This document shows positions 55,401 through 64,000 of a stretch of 64,000 nt of DNA, in pieces. The position numbers and the translations under genes are program-made. The DNA is taken from positions 620,001-684,000 of the forward strand of contig NZ_JADLQN010000002.1 of the NCBI RefSeq assembly GCF_015477835.1. Reading direction: 5' to 3'. Every line of letters starts with the position of its first letter. The stretch's first letter is position 1. Source of the DNA: Nocardia higoensis (GTDB lineage Bacteria > Actinomycetota > Actinomycetes > Mycobacteriales > Mycobacteriaceae). The notes beneath the pieces were generated by a model. It did not search any database, had not been told where the DNA came from, and was given only the letters and a program-made list of their open reading frames with translations.

Positions 55401-55853
55401 GTGACAGAGCGGCACGAACGCAACCTGCCGACCGTCGCCGATACCGAGGCGCTGGGCCGTGAACTCGCCGCCGATCTCTCGGCGGGCGATCTCGTGGTAC
55501 TCGACGGTCCCCTCGGCGCGGGTAAGACCGCGCTCACCCGGGGCATCGCCGCGGGGCTCGGCGTACAGGGAAGGGTGAGTTCCCCCACCTTCATCATCGC
55601 CCGGCTGCACCGCGCCGGTGCGCGTGCGGGCGCCCCGCCGGTGCCGCTGGTACACGTGGACGCCTACCGGCTCGGCGGCGACCTCGACGAGTTGGACGCG
55701 CTGGATCTGGATACCGAACTGCATCAGGCGGTGGTGGTCGTGGAATGGGGGCGCGGCGTGGTCGAGCATCTGAGCGAACGTCATCTGCGGGTGGAACTGC
55801 GCAGGGAACCGGATTCGGAGGTGCGTACCGCGGTCTGGGAGTGGATCGGCTGA
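55401..55853 (+). CDS. tsaE: tRNA threonylcarbamoyladenosine ATPase TsaE
   Basis: A 150-residue P-loop ATPase that works with TsaB and TsaD to make t6A at position 37 of ANN-decoding tRNAs. Walker A is VVLDGPLGAGKTALTRGIA, followed by VSSPTFIIARLH, the Walker B-like VHVDAYRLGG and the terminal VVVEWGRGVVEHL. Start GTG 55401 follows GGAGAGCAGCC. Length is typical. tsaB begins 101 nt later; the frames of the operon are all on the plus strand. Confidence 0.96.
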   Translation: MTERHERNLPTVADTEALGRELAADLSAGDLVVLDGPLGAGKTALTRGIAAGLGVQGRVSSPTFIIARLHRAGARAGAPPVPLVHVDAYRLGGDLDELDALDLDTELHQAVVVVEWGRGVVEHLSERHLRVELRREPDSEVRTAVWEWIG

Positions 55854-55954
55854 CCGGGCGGGCGCCGCCGAGGACGCCCCGGCTCGCCGGTCTTCCGCCA
55901 CAGCCCGATGCTGCGCGAAGACGCGAGCTACCACCCGGTATCGTGGGGTCAATC

Positions 55955-56656
55955 ATGCTTGTACTCGCCGTCGACACCGCGACCCCCGCCGTCACCGCGG
56001 GACTGGTGGAACTGGGACAGGCCGCGGACGGTTCGGCCGACGCGGCCGGGTCACGCACACTGGCCTCGCGGATCACCGTCGACGCGCGCGCCCACGCCGA
56101 GGTACTCACCCCGCAGATCCTCCAATGTCTCGACGAGGCACGACGTTCCAGGACCGATATCGAGGCCGTCGTCGTCGGCATCGGCCCCGGCCCGTTCACC
56201 GGGCTGCGCGTGGGGATGGCCACCGCGGCGGCGTTCGGTGACGCGCTCGGCCTCCCGGTGCACGGGGTGTGCAGTCTCGACGCGATCGCCGCCGATGTGG
56301 CCGAAGCGGCCGATCTGCCCGCCGCTCGGGAACTTCTGGTGGTCACCGACGCGCGCCGACGCGAGGTGTACTGGGCCCGCTACCGTGACGGAGTTCGCAT
56401 CGACGGGCCCGGGGTGATCAAGCCCGCCGACCTCGACCACGAAGGCGCCGGTGCGGTCGCGGGATCCGCTTCGCACGTCGACTACTTCGATCTGCCGGTG
56501 ATCCCGGTGGAGACGCCCTCGCCGGCCGGACTGGTCCGCGTCGCCGCCGACCGGCTGCTCGCGGGTGCGGCGCCCGATCCGTTGACACCGTTGTATCTGC
56601 GTAGGCCCGACGCCGTCGAGAAGGCCTTCCGCACGCTCGACCGGACGGGAGCGTGA
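55955..56656 (+). CDS. tsaB: tRNA threonylcarbamoyladenosine protein TsaB
   Basis: A 233-residue TsaB, the inactive paralogue that supports TsaD in t6A synthesis. It begins [20 protein letters not shown] at ATG 55955, the canonical ASKHA start, although the frame is open further upstream. It has [16 protein letters not shown] and the [20 protein letters not shown] segment of the family. Its stop overlaps the rimI start (GTGA). Confidence 0.96.
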   Translation: MLVLAVDTATPAVTAGLVELGQAADGSADAAGSRTLASRITVDARAHAEVLTPQILQCLDEARRSRTDIEAVVVGIGPGPFTGLRVGMATAAAFGDALGLPVHGVCSLDAIAADVAEAADLPAARELLVVTDARRREVYWARYRDGVRIDGPGVIKPADLDHEGAGAVAGSASHVDYFDLPVIPVETPSPAGLVRVAADRLLAGAAPDPLTPLYLRRPDAVEKAFRTLDRTGA

Positions 56657-57270
56657 CGGTGACCGAATCACCGGGCGGCGACGCCGACCTCAGCGTTCCC
56701 GACCTCAGCGTTCCCGGCATCGCTGCTCCCGATCTCGCTGTTCCCGGCCTCGGCGCCGCGGGCATCAGCATCGTGCCGATGACCGAGGCCGACATCGCGC
56801 GTTGTGTCGAGCTCGAGCACCTGCTCTTCCCCGAGGACGATCCCTGGCAGGCGGTGTCCTTCCACTCCGAGCTCGCCGGAGCGCACAACCGCTACATCAC
56901 CGCCCGCGACAGCACCGGCCGGATGGTTGGGTACGCGGGCATCGCCCTGCTCGGCGACGGCGAACATCCCGAAGCCGAAGTGCACACCATCGGAGTCGAT
57001 CCCGACTGCCATCGCGGCGGCATCGGCACCCTGCTGCTCAACGCGCTGCTTGCCGAGGCGGGCAAACGCGGCGGCCCGGTGTTCTTGGAGGTGCGTACCG
57101 ACAACGCGCCGGCCATCGCGCTCTACGCCAAGCACGGATTCCACATCATCGGCTTGCGCAAGAACTACTACCACCCCAGCGGCGCCGACGCCTACACCAT
57201 GCGCAGGCCGGAACTCACCGCGCAGGGCCGGGAATGGCGCGCGAGCCAGACCGACGAGGTGTTGTCGTGA
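56653..57270 (+). CDS. rimI: Ribosomal protein S18 N-alanine acetyltransferase-like protein with repeat N-terminus
   Basis: A 205-residue GNAT acetyltransferase. The catalytic domain begins near residue 38 ([20 protein letters not shown]) and carries the acetyl-CoA loop [20 protein letters not shown] and the terminal [19 protein letters not shown]. RimI normally has about 150 residues; the extra N-terminus is a pentapeptide repeat (DLSVP twice, then three variants) encoded by a 15-bp tandem repeat. Start GTG 56653 overlaps the tsaB stop; GTG 56659 is possible. It sits between tsaB and tsaD with overlaps at both ends, as in M. tuberculosis. Confidence 0.92.
   Translation: MTVTESPGGDADLSVPDLSVPGIAAPDLAVPGLGAAGISIVPMTEADIARCVELEHLLFPEDDPWQAVSFHSELAGAHNRYITARDSTGRMVGYAGIALLGDGEHPEAEVHTIGVDPDCHRGGIGTLLLNALLAEAGKRGGPVFLEVRTDNAPAIALYAKHGFHIIGLRKNYYHPSGADAYTMRRPELTAQGREWRASQTDEVLS
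56686..56760 (+). repeat. 15-bp tandem repeat inside rimI
   Basis: Five 15-bp units: GACCTCAGCGTTCCC at 56686-56700 and again, identical, at 56701-56715. Three diverged units end at 56760 (starting GGCATCGCTG, GATCTCGCTG and GGCCTCGGCG). They encode a D/G-L/I-S/A-V/A-P pentapeptide and extend the RimI N-terminus. Confidence 0.85.
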
Positions 57271-58310
57271 TCGTCATGGGTATCGAATCCTCCTGCGACG
57301 AAACCGGGGTGGGCATCGTCCGGCGGCATCCGGACGGCAGTTGCGAACTGCTCGCCGACGAGGTCGCTTCCAGCGTCGATCAGCACGCCCGCTTCGGCGG
57401 CGTGGTACCTGAGATCGCCTCACGCGCCCACCTGGAGGCGATCGTGCCCGCGATGCGGCGCGCACTGTCGGCGGCGGGCATAGTCGCGCCGGACGCACTG
57501 GCGGTCACCATCGGCCCCGGTCTGGCCGGTGCGCTGCTGGTAGGCGTCGCGGCCGCGAAAGCCTATGCGGCGGCGTGGGATGTGCCGTTCTACGCGCTCA
57601 ATCATCTCGGCGGCCATGTGGCCGTGGACACCCTCGAACACGGTCCGATGCCACCGTGCGTGGCGCTGCTGGTCTCCGGCGGCCACACCCACCTGCTGCA
57701 CGTGACCGATCTCGCCGAACCGATCGTCGAACTCGGCAGCACCGTCGACGACGCGGCTGGCGAGGCCTTCGACAAGGTCGCCCGGCTGCTGGGGCTCGGC
57801 TTCCCCGGCGGGCCCGCGCTCGACGCGGCCGCGCGCAGCGGCGATCCGCGCGCGATCGCCTTCCCGCGCGGCATGACCGGGCCGCGCGACGCTCGCCACG
57901 ACTTCTCCTTCTCCGGCCTCAAGACCGCGGTGGCCCGCTATGTCGAAGCCGCGCAGCGCGAGGGCATCACACCCGATCGGCTGCCGATCCCGGATATCGC
58001 CGCCTCCTTCCAGGAAGCGGTGGCCGACGTGCTCACCATGAAGGCGGTGCGCGCGGCGCAGGACGTCGGGGTCGACACCCTGGTGCTCGGCGGCGGCGCC
58101 ACCGCCAATTCCCGGATTCGGTCATTGGCCGAAGAGCGTTGCGCCGCGGCGGGCATCACCCTGCGGGTGCCCAAGCCGCGGCTGTGCACCGACAACGGGG
58201 TGATGATCGCCGCGTTGGGCGCGCATGTGATCGCCGGTGGGGCACAGCCTTCGTCGCTCACCGTCGCCAGCGATCCCGGTCTACCGGTGTCGGTCAGCCA
58301 GATCTGCTGA
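57267..58310 (+). CDS. tsaD: tRNA threonylcarbamoyladenosine transferase TsaD
   Basis: The 347-residue catalytic subunit of t6A synthesis, transferring threonylcarbamoyl from its adenylate to A37. It starts at GTG 57267, overlapping the rimI stop, and continues [17 protein letters not shown]. Metal-binding histidines are in [15 protein letters not shown] (family H-E/L-x3 site), with [42 protein letters not shown] and [14 protein letters not shown]. It closes the tsaE-tsaB-rimI-tsaD group. The 175-nt spacer to the convergent Hsp70-like gene shows nothing recognisable. Confidence 0.97.
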   Translation: MIVMGIESSCDETGVGIVRRHPDGSCELLADEVASSVDQHARFGGVVPEIASRAHLEAIVPAMRRALSAAGIVAPDALAVTIGPGLAGALLVGVAAAKAYAAAWDVPFYALNHLGGHVAVDTLEHGPMPPCVALLVSGGHTHLLHVTDLAEPIVELGSTVDDAAGEAFDKVARLLGLGFPGGPALDAAARSGDPRAIAFPRGMTGPRDARHDFSFSGLKTAVARYVEAAQREGITPDRLPIPDIAASFQEAVADVLTMKAVRAAQDVGVDTLVLGGGATANSRIRSLAEERCAAAGITLRVPKPRLCTDNGVMIAALGAHVIAGGAQPSSLTVASDPGLPVSVSQIC

Positions 58311-58485
58311 ACCGCGGTCGTTCGCCCGACCGGTTCTCACGGCGGAGGTGATAGTGAGCCTCGGCCATGAACCTCGGCCAGGGTGTCACCGGTTCAGGTG
58401 GAGGCCCGGCGCGATGGGCCGCCGGTCAGGAGGGGATGTGTCCCCCTGCCGGAATGGGTCGATGAGACGTATGCGCTGGAGCACG

Positions 58486-60057
58486 CTAGGCGATGCGCTG
58501 TTCGCCGGTGGAGCTGTCCGCGGCCGAACCGGATTCGGCGGGCGGGAAGGGGAATCGGGTCCTGGCGGGGGACTGGGGCGGTGTGCTCGGCGCAGGCGAG
58601 GTGATCGTGGGCGGGGTGGTGGGACCTTGCCGTTCCGGCTCCTGGGACGCCGGGCCCTGTTCGGGCGCTTGCTGATCCAGCAGGTCGCCCAGCAGTTCGG
58701 GGAACGGGATCGGGGGCAGGTTCGGATCGGGCCGCAGCGTCGGCGGGGTGCTGGGCACGAGGGATCCGGTGGGGTCCGGCGTGATCGCGTCCGGGGTGGT
58801 TGTCTGCGGTGTCGTCGGGCTTTCGGGGACGACTCCGGGCGCGGGGCCGACGGCCGTTGCGCCGGTCGGCGGCCGGGTGGCGTTCGGCTCGGCGAGGGTC
58901 GGTGTGGCCGTGGTCGTCGGGGTGGCGGGCAGGCGGGCGCTGCTGGTGGTGCCGGCCGGGGAGACCTCGTTGTCGGCGGTCGGCACGAGAGTCTTGATGC
59001 CGTAGCCGATGATCAGGCCCACCACCACGACGGCACACGCGAGCACGCCCGCCACCTTGGTGAACGTGCTCGCCGAGGACTCCGTGCCGATCTGACCGAC
59101 CGGAGCCGCCGTCGGCTGCGCGGCGTCGGCGACGAGCGCCGCGCCCTTGGCGATCACGGCTTCCGGATCGTCCACGGTGATCACCGGGAGTTCGAGCTTG
59201 CGTCCCAGGGTGTGCGCCAGCGACGGGATGTTGGCGCCGCCGCCGACGAGGGCCACCGCCTCCGGCGCGCGCGCCGAGCGTGCGAAGGCCGCGGCGACGT
59301 AGGCCGCGGTGTCGGCGAGCAGGCCGCCGATGAGCACCTCGAAGTCGGCCCTGGTGAGCTTGAGCGGACGGCCCGCCACATGGTCGATCGTGACGGCGGG
59401 CGCCACCGACAGATGCTCTTTGGCGGCACGTCCGCGATTGATCAGCATGGCCCGGTTCGGACGGGTGCCGCGGCGGGCGAAGTGCAGGTCGACCAGGTGG
59501 TGGTAGATGAGTTCGTCGATGGCGGTGCCGCTGATCGCGTGGGTGCGCTGGGAGTGCAGCACGGTGTCGTCGGCCTGTTCGGCGACGGTCACGCTCATGC
59601 CGGTGGCGCCGAGGTCGACCAGGGCGATGGTGTCGTAGCGATCGGTCAGGCCGGTGTGGCGCAGGTAGATCAGCGCCGCCTTCGCCTCGGGGACGAGTTC
59701 GAGTTCCCGTCGCCTACCGATGGCCGAACGGATGACCTGGGCCTGCTCTTTGCTGCGGTAGGCGACCGCGACGCTGGTCGGCGGCTGCGCGGGCGCGGGC
59801 GTGGCGGTGTCGTGTTCGCCGGCGCGCCGGACACCGGTCGAACGGGTGGGCCATGCGGCATCGTGCCCGGGCGGGGTCACCGGAAGTTGGGTGGTCATCA
59901 GGTCGATCGAGGAGGCGACGAGATCACCGATGTCGGAATGAGCGGCGTCCGCCGAGACGACGCGGTAGTCGAAGCTCTTGGCGCCGTTGGCGGCGGTGGC
60001 GACCAACGCCGAGCAGACGACTTCGTTTCCGGCGGAGATGCCGAGGGACGTTCGCAT
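58486..60057 (-). CDS. Membrane-anchored Hsp70-family protein with Pro/Thr-rich outer tail
   Basis: A 523-residue protein starting at ATG 60057 right after GGGAGGTGAAC. Residues 1 to about 305 are an Hsp70-type ATPase fold: TSLGISAGNEVVCSALV, TIALVDLGATGMSVTVAEQ (phosphate 2), TAIDELIYHHLVDLH, AVALVGGGANIPSLAHTLG (adenosine motif) and AVIAKGAALVADAA. There is no substrate-binding domain. A transmembrane helix at about 333-353 (VAGVLACAVVVVGLIIGYGI) is followed by about 170 residues rich in Pro and Thr. It is divergent from the CIRCE-controlled groES operon across 479 nt and is the third membrane-anchored Hsp70-like protein in the window. Function unknown. Confidence 0.88.
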   Translation of the reverse strand: MRTSLGISAGNEVVCSALVATAANGAKSFDYRVVSADAAHSDIGDLVASSIDLMTTQLPVTPPGHDAAWPTRSTGVRRAGEHDTATPAPAQPPTSVAVAYRSKEQAQVIRSAIGRRRELELVPEAKAALIYLRHTGLTDRYDTIALVDLGATGMSVTVAEQADDTVLHSQRTHAISGTAIDELIYHHLVDLHFARRGTRPNRAMLINRGRAAKEHLSVAPAVTIDHVAGRPLKLTRADFEVLIGGLLADTAAYVAAAFARSARAPEAVALVGGGANIPSLAHTLGRKLELPVITVDDPEAVIAKGAALVADAAQPTAAPVGQIGTESSASTFTKVAGVLACAVVVVGLIIGYGIKTLVPTADNEVSPAGTTSSARLPATPTTTATPTLAEPNATRPPTGATAVGPAPGVVPESPTTPQTTTPDAITPDPTGSLVPSTPPTLRPDPNLPPIPFPELLGDLLDQQAPEQGPASQEPERQGPTTPPTITSPAPSTPPQSPARTRFPFPPAESGSAADSSTGEQRIA

Positions 60058-60159
60058 GTTCACCTCCCTTCAACGGACGGGCGAGGGGCGCGGGACGATT
60101 GGAGCGGCGGGGACGGTGGGGCAGTGGTGCGCAACGCTTCGTGACGGTGCTCCGGCGTC

Positions 60160-60201
60160 TTCATGAGTTCCGCTTCATGAGTTCCGCGCCGTGAGTCCCG
60201 C
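60160..60201. repeat. 14-bp tandem repeat in the Hsp70-like/groES spacer
   Basis: TTCATGAGTTCCGC occurs twice in tandem (60160-60173 and 60174-60187), followed by a weaker third copy GCCGTGAGTCCCGC (60188-60201). It lies about 100 nt upstream of the Hsp70-like start and 140 nt before the CIRCE element. It may be a protein-binding array or simple duplication. Confidence 0.8.
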
Positions 60202-60337
60202 ACCGATGCGGGCAGCGCGGCCCGACGGCCGTGGTCCGGTCGTCGCCCATACTGTCACAATCCGTTATGCGAACGTTACAGTTTCGGCGAACCTATGGAA
60301 AGTCGGCGGAAGAATTGGCACCGCCCGGCCTTGAGCG

Positions 60338-60364
60338 CTGGCACTCTCATGTATAGAGTGCTAG
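60338..60364 (+). promoter_or_regulatory. CIRCE element (HrcA operator) upstream of groES
   Basis: CTGGCACTC (60338-60346), nine bases, then GAGTGCTAG (60356-60364) is a good CIRCE operator. A possible promoter overlaps it, with TTGAGC (60331-60336) and TATAGA (60352-60357) spaced by 15 bp. HrcA bound here represses groES-groEL1 until heat shock. The leader from here to groES is about 170 nt. Confidence 0.93.
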
Positions 60365-60484
60365 TGACGCGGTTGCCCACCACGGCAACCGATGTCGAAC
60401 GCAGTTGTGACTACTGAGCAGGGGTCCCGGCACCCGCGACGACGGGGCTATGCGCAGGGTCAACCACCGTGACCGAACCCGATG

Positions 60485-60506
60485 GTCCGGGACAACAGTC
60501 CCGGAC
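60485..60506 (+). other. Stem-loop in the groES 5' leader
   Basis: GTCCGGGAC (60485-60493) pairs perfectly with GTCCCGGAC (60498-60506) across an AACA loop, nine pairs, 30 nt before the groES start. It could stabilise the leader or affect translation with temperature; this is inference. Confidence 0.7.
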
Positions 60507-60536
60507 GACGTATCCCCTGAAAGTGGAGGGCTCAAC

Positions 60537-60839
60537 GTGGCGAGCGTGAACATCAAGCCGCTCGAGGACAAGATCCTCGTCCAGGCCAACGAGGCCGAGA
60601 CGACGACTGCCTCCGGCCTGGTCATCCCGGACACGGCGAAGGAGAAGCCGCAGGAAGGCACCGTCGTCGCCGTCGGCCCCGGCCGCTGGGACGACGAGGG
60701 CGAAAAGCGCATCCCCCTGGATGTTCAGGAGGGCGACACCGTCATCTACAGCAAGTACGGCGGCACCGAGATCAAGTACCAGGGCGAGGAGTACCTGATC
60801 CTCTCCGCGCGCGACGTGCTGGCTGTCGTCAGCAAGTGA
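60537..60839 (+). CDS. groES: Co-chaperonin GroES
   Basis: A 100-residue GroES, the heptameric lid of the GroEL folding chamber. It starts at GTG 60537 ([20 protein letters not shown]) behind AGTGGAGGGC. The mobile loop is [18 protein letters not shown], and the roof region contains [15 protein letters not shown]. The reading frame is open upstream, but the family start is clear. A CIRCE element controls transcription. groEL1 follows after 134 nt that contain a strong hairpin. Confidence 0.97.
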   Translation: MASVNIKPLEDKILVQANEAETTTASGLVIPDTAKEKPQEGTVVAVGPGRWDDEGEKRIPLDVQEGDTVIYSKYGGTEIKYQGEEYLILSARDVLAVVSK

Positions 60840-60901
60840 TCGCGCTCGACGTGGTCCCCTCGGGCCCGCGTCACCCGGCCCCGTCCGGGATCGAGTCGTA
60901 G

Positions 60902-62584
<1,683 letters not shown>

Positions 62585-62607
62585 TTCACCGATCAGGTCG
62601 TGAACCC

Positions 62608-62642
62608 ACGGCGCCCCCGGTCGTTTCGACCGGGGGCGCCGT
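62608..62642 (+). terminator. Terminator hairpin after groEL1
   Basis: Bases 62608-62623 (ACGGCGCCCCCGGTCG) pair perfectly with 62627-62642 (CGACCGGGGGCGCCGT), 16 base pairs over a TTT loop, 24 nt after the groEL1 stop. No long U-tract follows. Confidence 0.9.
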
Positions 62643-62915
62643 CGTGTGTGCCCTGAAGGACAGCCGAGACCTCCGCCGCGTGGCCGGGTAGCCGCAGACG
62701 CCGTGCGCGGACGCCCCTCGGCATCCGACTGGCGCAGGCGATTCCGACGGTCGCGCGCTCGCAGCAGGCTCGGGGCGAGCGCGGGCGTGCGAGACGGCTG
62801 AGGGAAATCCGCGACTGCGGAGAAAAGGACGTCGGGAAGAAGTTTCGAGGAGAAAGGTCCCGGCGGAATGAGATGTCAGGAGAGGGAATTCGAGGACGAT
62901 GTCCGTCGAAGGGCC
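62643..62915. other. Non-coding spacer between groEL1 and the anti-sigma gene
   Basis: This stretch lies between the groEL1 terminator and the end of the anti-sigma gene, which converge. The part from about 62810 to 62890 is purine-rich on the plus strand and less GC-rich than its surroundings. No open frame with protein features, no anti-sigma membrane segment and no RNA gene was recognised. Confidence 0.5.
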
Positions 62916-63167
62916 TCAGTCCGCGGTCGGAGAGTCATCGGCGGCGACGGCCGCGAGAAGGCGCGCCCGCAAGCCGGGCGGAGGGGCGGTGGCGGTCACC
63001 TCCGCCAGCGCGGCCAGGGCGTCCTGGGCGCGTAGCACTTCGGCGCGGAATCCCGCTCTGTCGGCGGGATCCTCGTCATCGAGCGCTTCGTGCAAGGCGT
63101 GCTGGTCTTCGTCGTCGATCGATCCGAGCGCGACGGCGTGCGCGAGATCGATCCGGGCTTCGGTCAA
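62916..63167 (-). CDS. Short RskA-like anti-sigma factor (N-terminal domain only)
   Basis: An 83-residue protein that reads as the cytosolic anti-sigma domain of the RskA family: DLAHAVALGSIDDEDQHALH, then AGFRAEVLRAQDALAALAEV and PPPGLRARLLAAVAAD. It stops right after this domain. M. tuberculosis RskA has about 232 residues, with a membrane helix and an outside domain; neither is present here or in the 330 nt downstream. It begins at TTG 63167, one base after the sigK stop, so it is coupled to the sigma factor. It is either a soluble anti-sigma factor or a truncated remnant. Confidence 0.78.
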   Translation of the reverse strand: MTEARIDLAHAVALGSIDDEDQHALHEALDDEDPADRAGFRAEVLRAQDALAALAEVTATAPPPGLRARLLAAVAADDSPTAD

Positions 63168-63168
63168 C

Positions 63169-63834
63169 TCACGTCACCCCCAAACTTTTCTTCAGTCGTG
63201 TCAAACCATCCCTGATCCGGGATTTCACGGTCGGCAGCCCGACCCCGAGGTGCGCGGCGACCTCGGCGTAGGTGCGCCCACCGTAGTAGGCCAGCGAGAT
63301 GGCCTCGCGCTGGGTCTCGGTGAGATCGGCGAGCCCGGCGAGGACGGCGCGCTGTTCGGATCTGCGCTCGACTTCCTCCACCACCTCGTCGAACTCGTTG
63401 TCGCCCACCCGCGCCCCGTAGGTGGCTTCCCGCAGGGTGTGGGCCTGTTCGGCGCGGACGCGGTCGACCGCGCGGCGATGGGCGAGTGTCATCAACCAGG
63501 TCATGGCGGAGCCGCGAGTGGAATCGAAATTCCCTGCGTTGCGCCATATCTGGAGGTAGACCTCCTGGGTGGTCTCCTCCGCGTACCCGGGATCTTGGAG
63601 CACCCGGAGCACCAGACCGAACACGCGTGAGCTCGTTCGGTCGTACAGTTCTGCGAAAGCGTTCTGGTCGCCCTGGCCGCATCGGCGCAACAGCGCGGCT
63701 AGTTCGAGGCTTTCGGCTACGCGTGCCGACACCGCAGACTCCACATCTGGTGGGGTGGCTTCTCTTCGGATCGAGTCGCCCTCTGCGGCCGACGGCCGCG
63801 TCGTCACAACGCTCCATTCTGTGTCATCAGTCAC
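63169..63834 (-). CDS. sigK: ECF sigma factor, SigK type
   Basis: A 221-residue ECF sigma factor close to M. tuberculosis SigK. Region 2 contains LLRRCGQGDQNAFAELYDRT, SRVFGLVLRVLQDPGYAEET and TQEVYLQIWRNAGNFDSTRG. Region 4 has LTETQREAISLAYYGGRTYA and the helix-turn-helix HLGVGLPTVKSRIRDGL. A 45-residue N-terminal stretch before region 2 is longer than in SigK and poorly conserved. The start is GTG 63834. It is cotranscribed with the RskA-like anti-sigma gene. SigK controls secreted antigen genes in tubercle bacilli; targets here are unknown. M. tuberculosis has sigD rather than sigK near groEL1. Confidence 0.9.
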   Translation of the reverse strand: MTDDTEWSVVTTRPSAAEGDSIRREATPPDVESAVSARVAESLELAALLRRCGQGDQNAFAELYDRTSSRVFGLVLRVLQDPGYAEETTQEVYLQIWRNAGNFDSTRGSAMTWLMTLAHRRAVDRVRAEQAHTLREATYGARVGDNEFDEVVEEVERRSEQRAVLAGLADLTETQREAISLAYYGGRTYAEVAAHLGVGLPTVKSRIRDGLTRLKKSLGVT

Positions 63835-64000
63835 TACGTTAGCGCGAAGCTATCGCCGGCGCACCCTGTGGGGTGCCGGAACCGTCGGTGGCTCAGCAAT
63901 TTTGCGGCTATGTTGTGGCAACTCGCGACACGCCGGGCGTGATGCGAGCCGGCGGCCCGGGGGACGCCCATAGTTGTCGGAAACATGGCCCGAGGCCTCG
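63835..64000. other. Spacer upstream of sigK at the window edge
   Basis: These 166 nt should carry the sigK promoter. No confident -35/-10 set, operator or further gene was recognised before the window ends. Confidence 0.5.

Noticed and set aside
58311..58485. Gene or RNA between tsaD and the Hsp70-like gene
   Set aside because: No frame with protein features and no convincing paired terminator was seen.
63169..63834. Sigma factor as SigD, by analogy with the groEL1 region of M. tuberculosis
   Set aside because: Region 2 and region 4 motifs and the RskA-like partner fit SigK, not SigD.

Overview
The window comes from a high-GC actinomycete of the order Mycobacteriales. Nocardia or a close relative fits best, though this is inferred from gene content and was not tested by alignment. 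Reasons: the gene order matches, from memory, the Mycobacterium tuberculosis stretch infA-rpmJ-rpsM-rpsK-rpsD-rpoA-rplQ-truA / ESX-4 / rplM-rpsI-glmM / glmS-nnr-alr / tsaE-tsaB-rimI-tsaD / groES-groEL1; many genes start with GTG; and mycolata-type lipoproteins, mycosin and Ecc proteins are present. No rRNA gene, tRNA gene, insertion sequence, phage or CRISPR array was seen.

Layout. 1-4.9 kb: the end of the ribosomal protein supercluster (infA is cut by the window edge), rpoA, rplQ and truA, with an unusual 75-bp tandem repeat between rpoA and rplQ. 5-9.6 kb: assorted genes, namely a small heat-shock protein with a CIRCE operator, an F420-type oxidoreductase, a CsoR-type copper repressor with its own operator, an EamA transporter, an MTA phosphorylase-like gene and a flavin reductase. 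9.6-21.5 kb: a complete ESX-4-like type VII secretion core (eccE, eccB, mycP, eccD, eccC and an Rv3446c-type accessory gene). 21.6-38.9 kb: a block lying between the ESX-4 core and rplM that is absent from the M. tuberculosis arrangement. It holds a WXG100-like pair, a membrane Ser/Thr kinase, six tandem paralogous lipoproteins, an FHA/zinc-ribbon protein, a lipoprotein zinc metallopeptidase, a double-FHA ABC exporter (Rv1747 type) and a membrane-anchored Hsp70-like protein. 39-44.5 kb: rplM-rpsI, glmM, a truncated AbiEi-like gene, an ABC-F ATPase and a PspC-like protein. 44.6-47.6 kb: a four-gene cassette resembling type VII secretion substrates. 47.8-58.3 kb: glmS, nnr, alr, two hydrolases, a cupredoxin lipoprotein and the tRNA t6A operon. 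58.5-62.6 kb: a third Hsp70-like membrane protein, divergent from the CIRCE-controlled groES-groEL1 operon. 62.9-63.8 kb: sigK and a very short RskA-like anti-sigma factor.

How it fits together. The 9.6-38.9 kb region looks like a cell-envelope export and signalling unit. It combines a secretion machine, candidate substrates, a kinase whose output FHA domains could read, an ABC exporter carrying two such FHA domains, and a set of surface lipoproteins. The six-lipoprotein array is the best candidate for an undescribed system. Its genes alternate between two subfamilies, and two neighbouring pairs are coupled by the same 4-nt ATGA overlap. This suggests duplication of a two-gene unit whose products act together. 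That link is inference; gene content, overlaps and motifs are read directly from the sequence.
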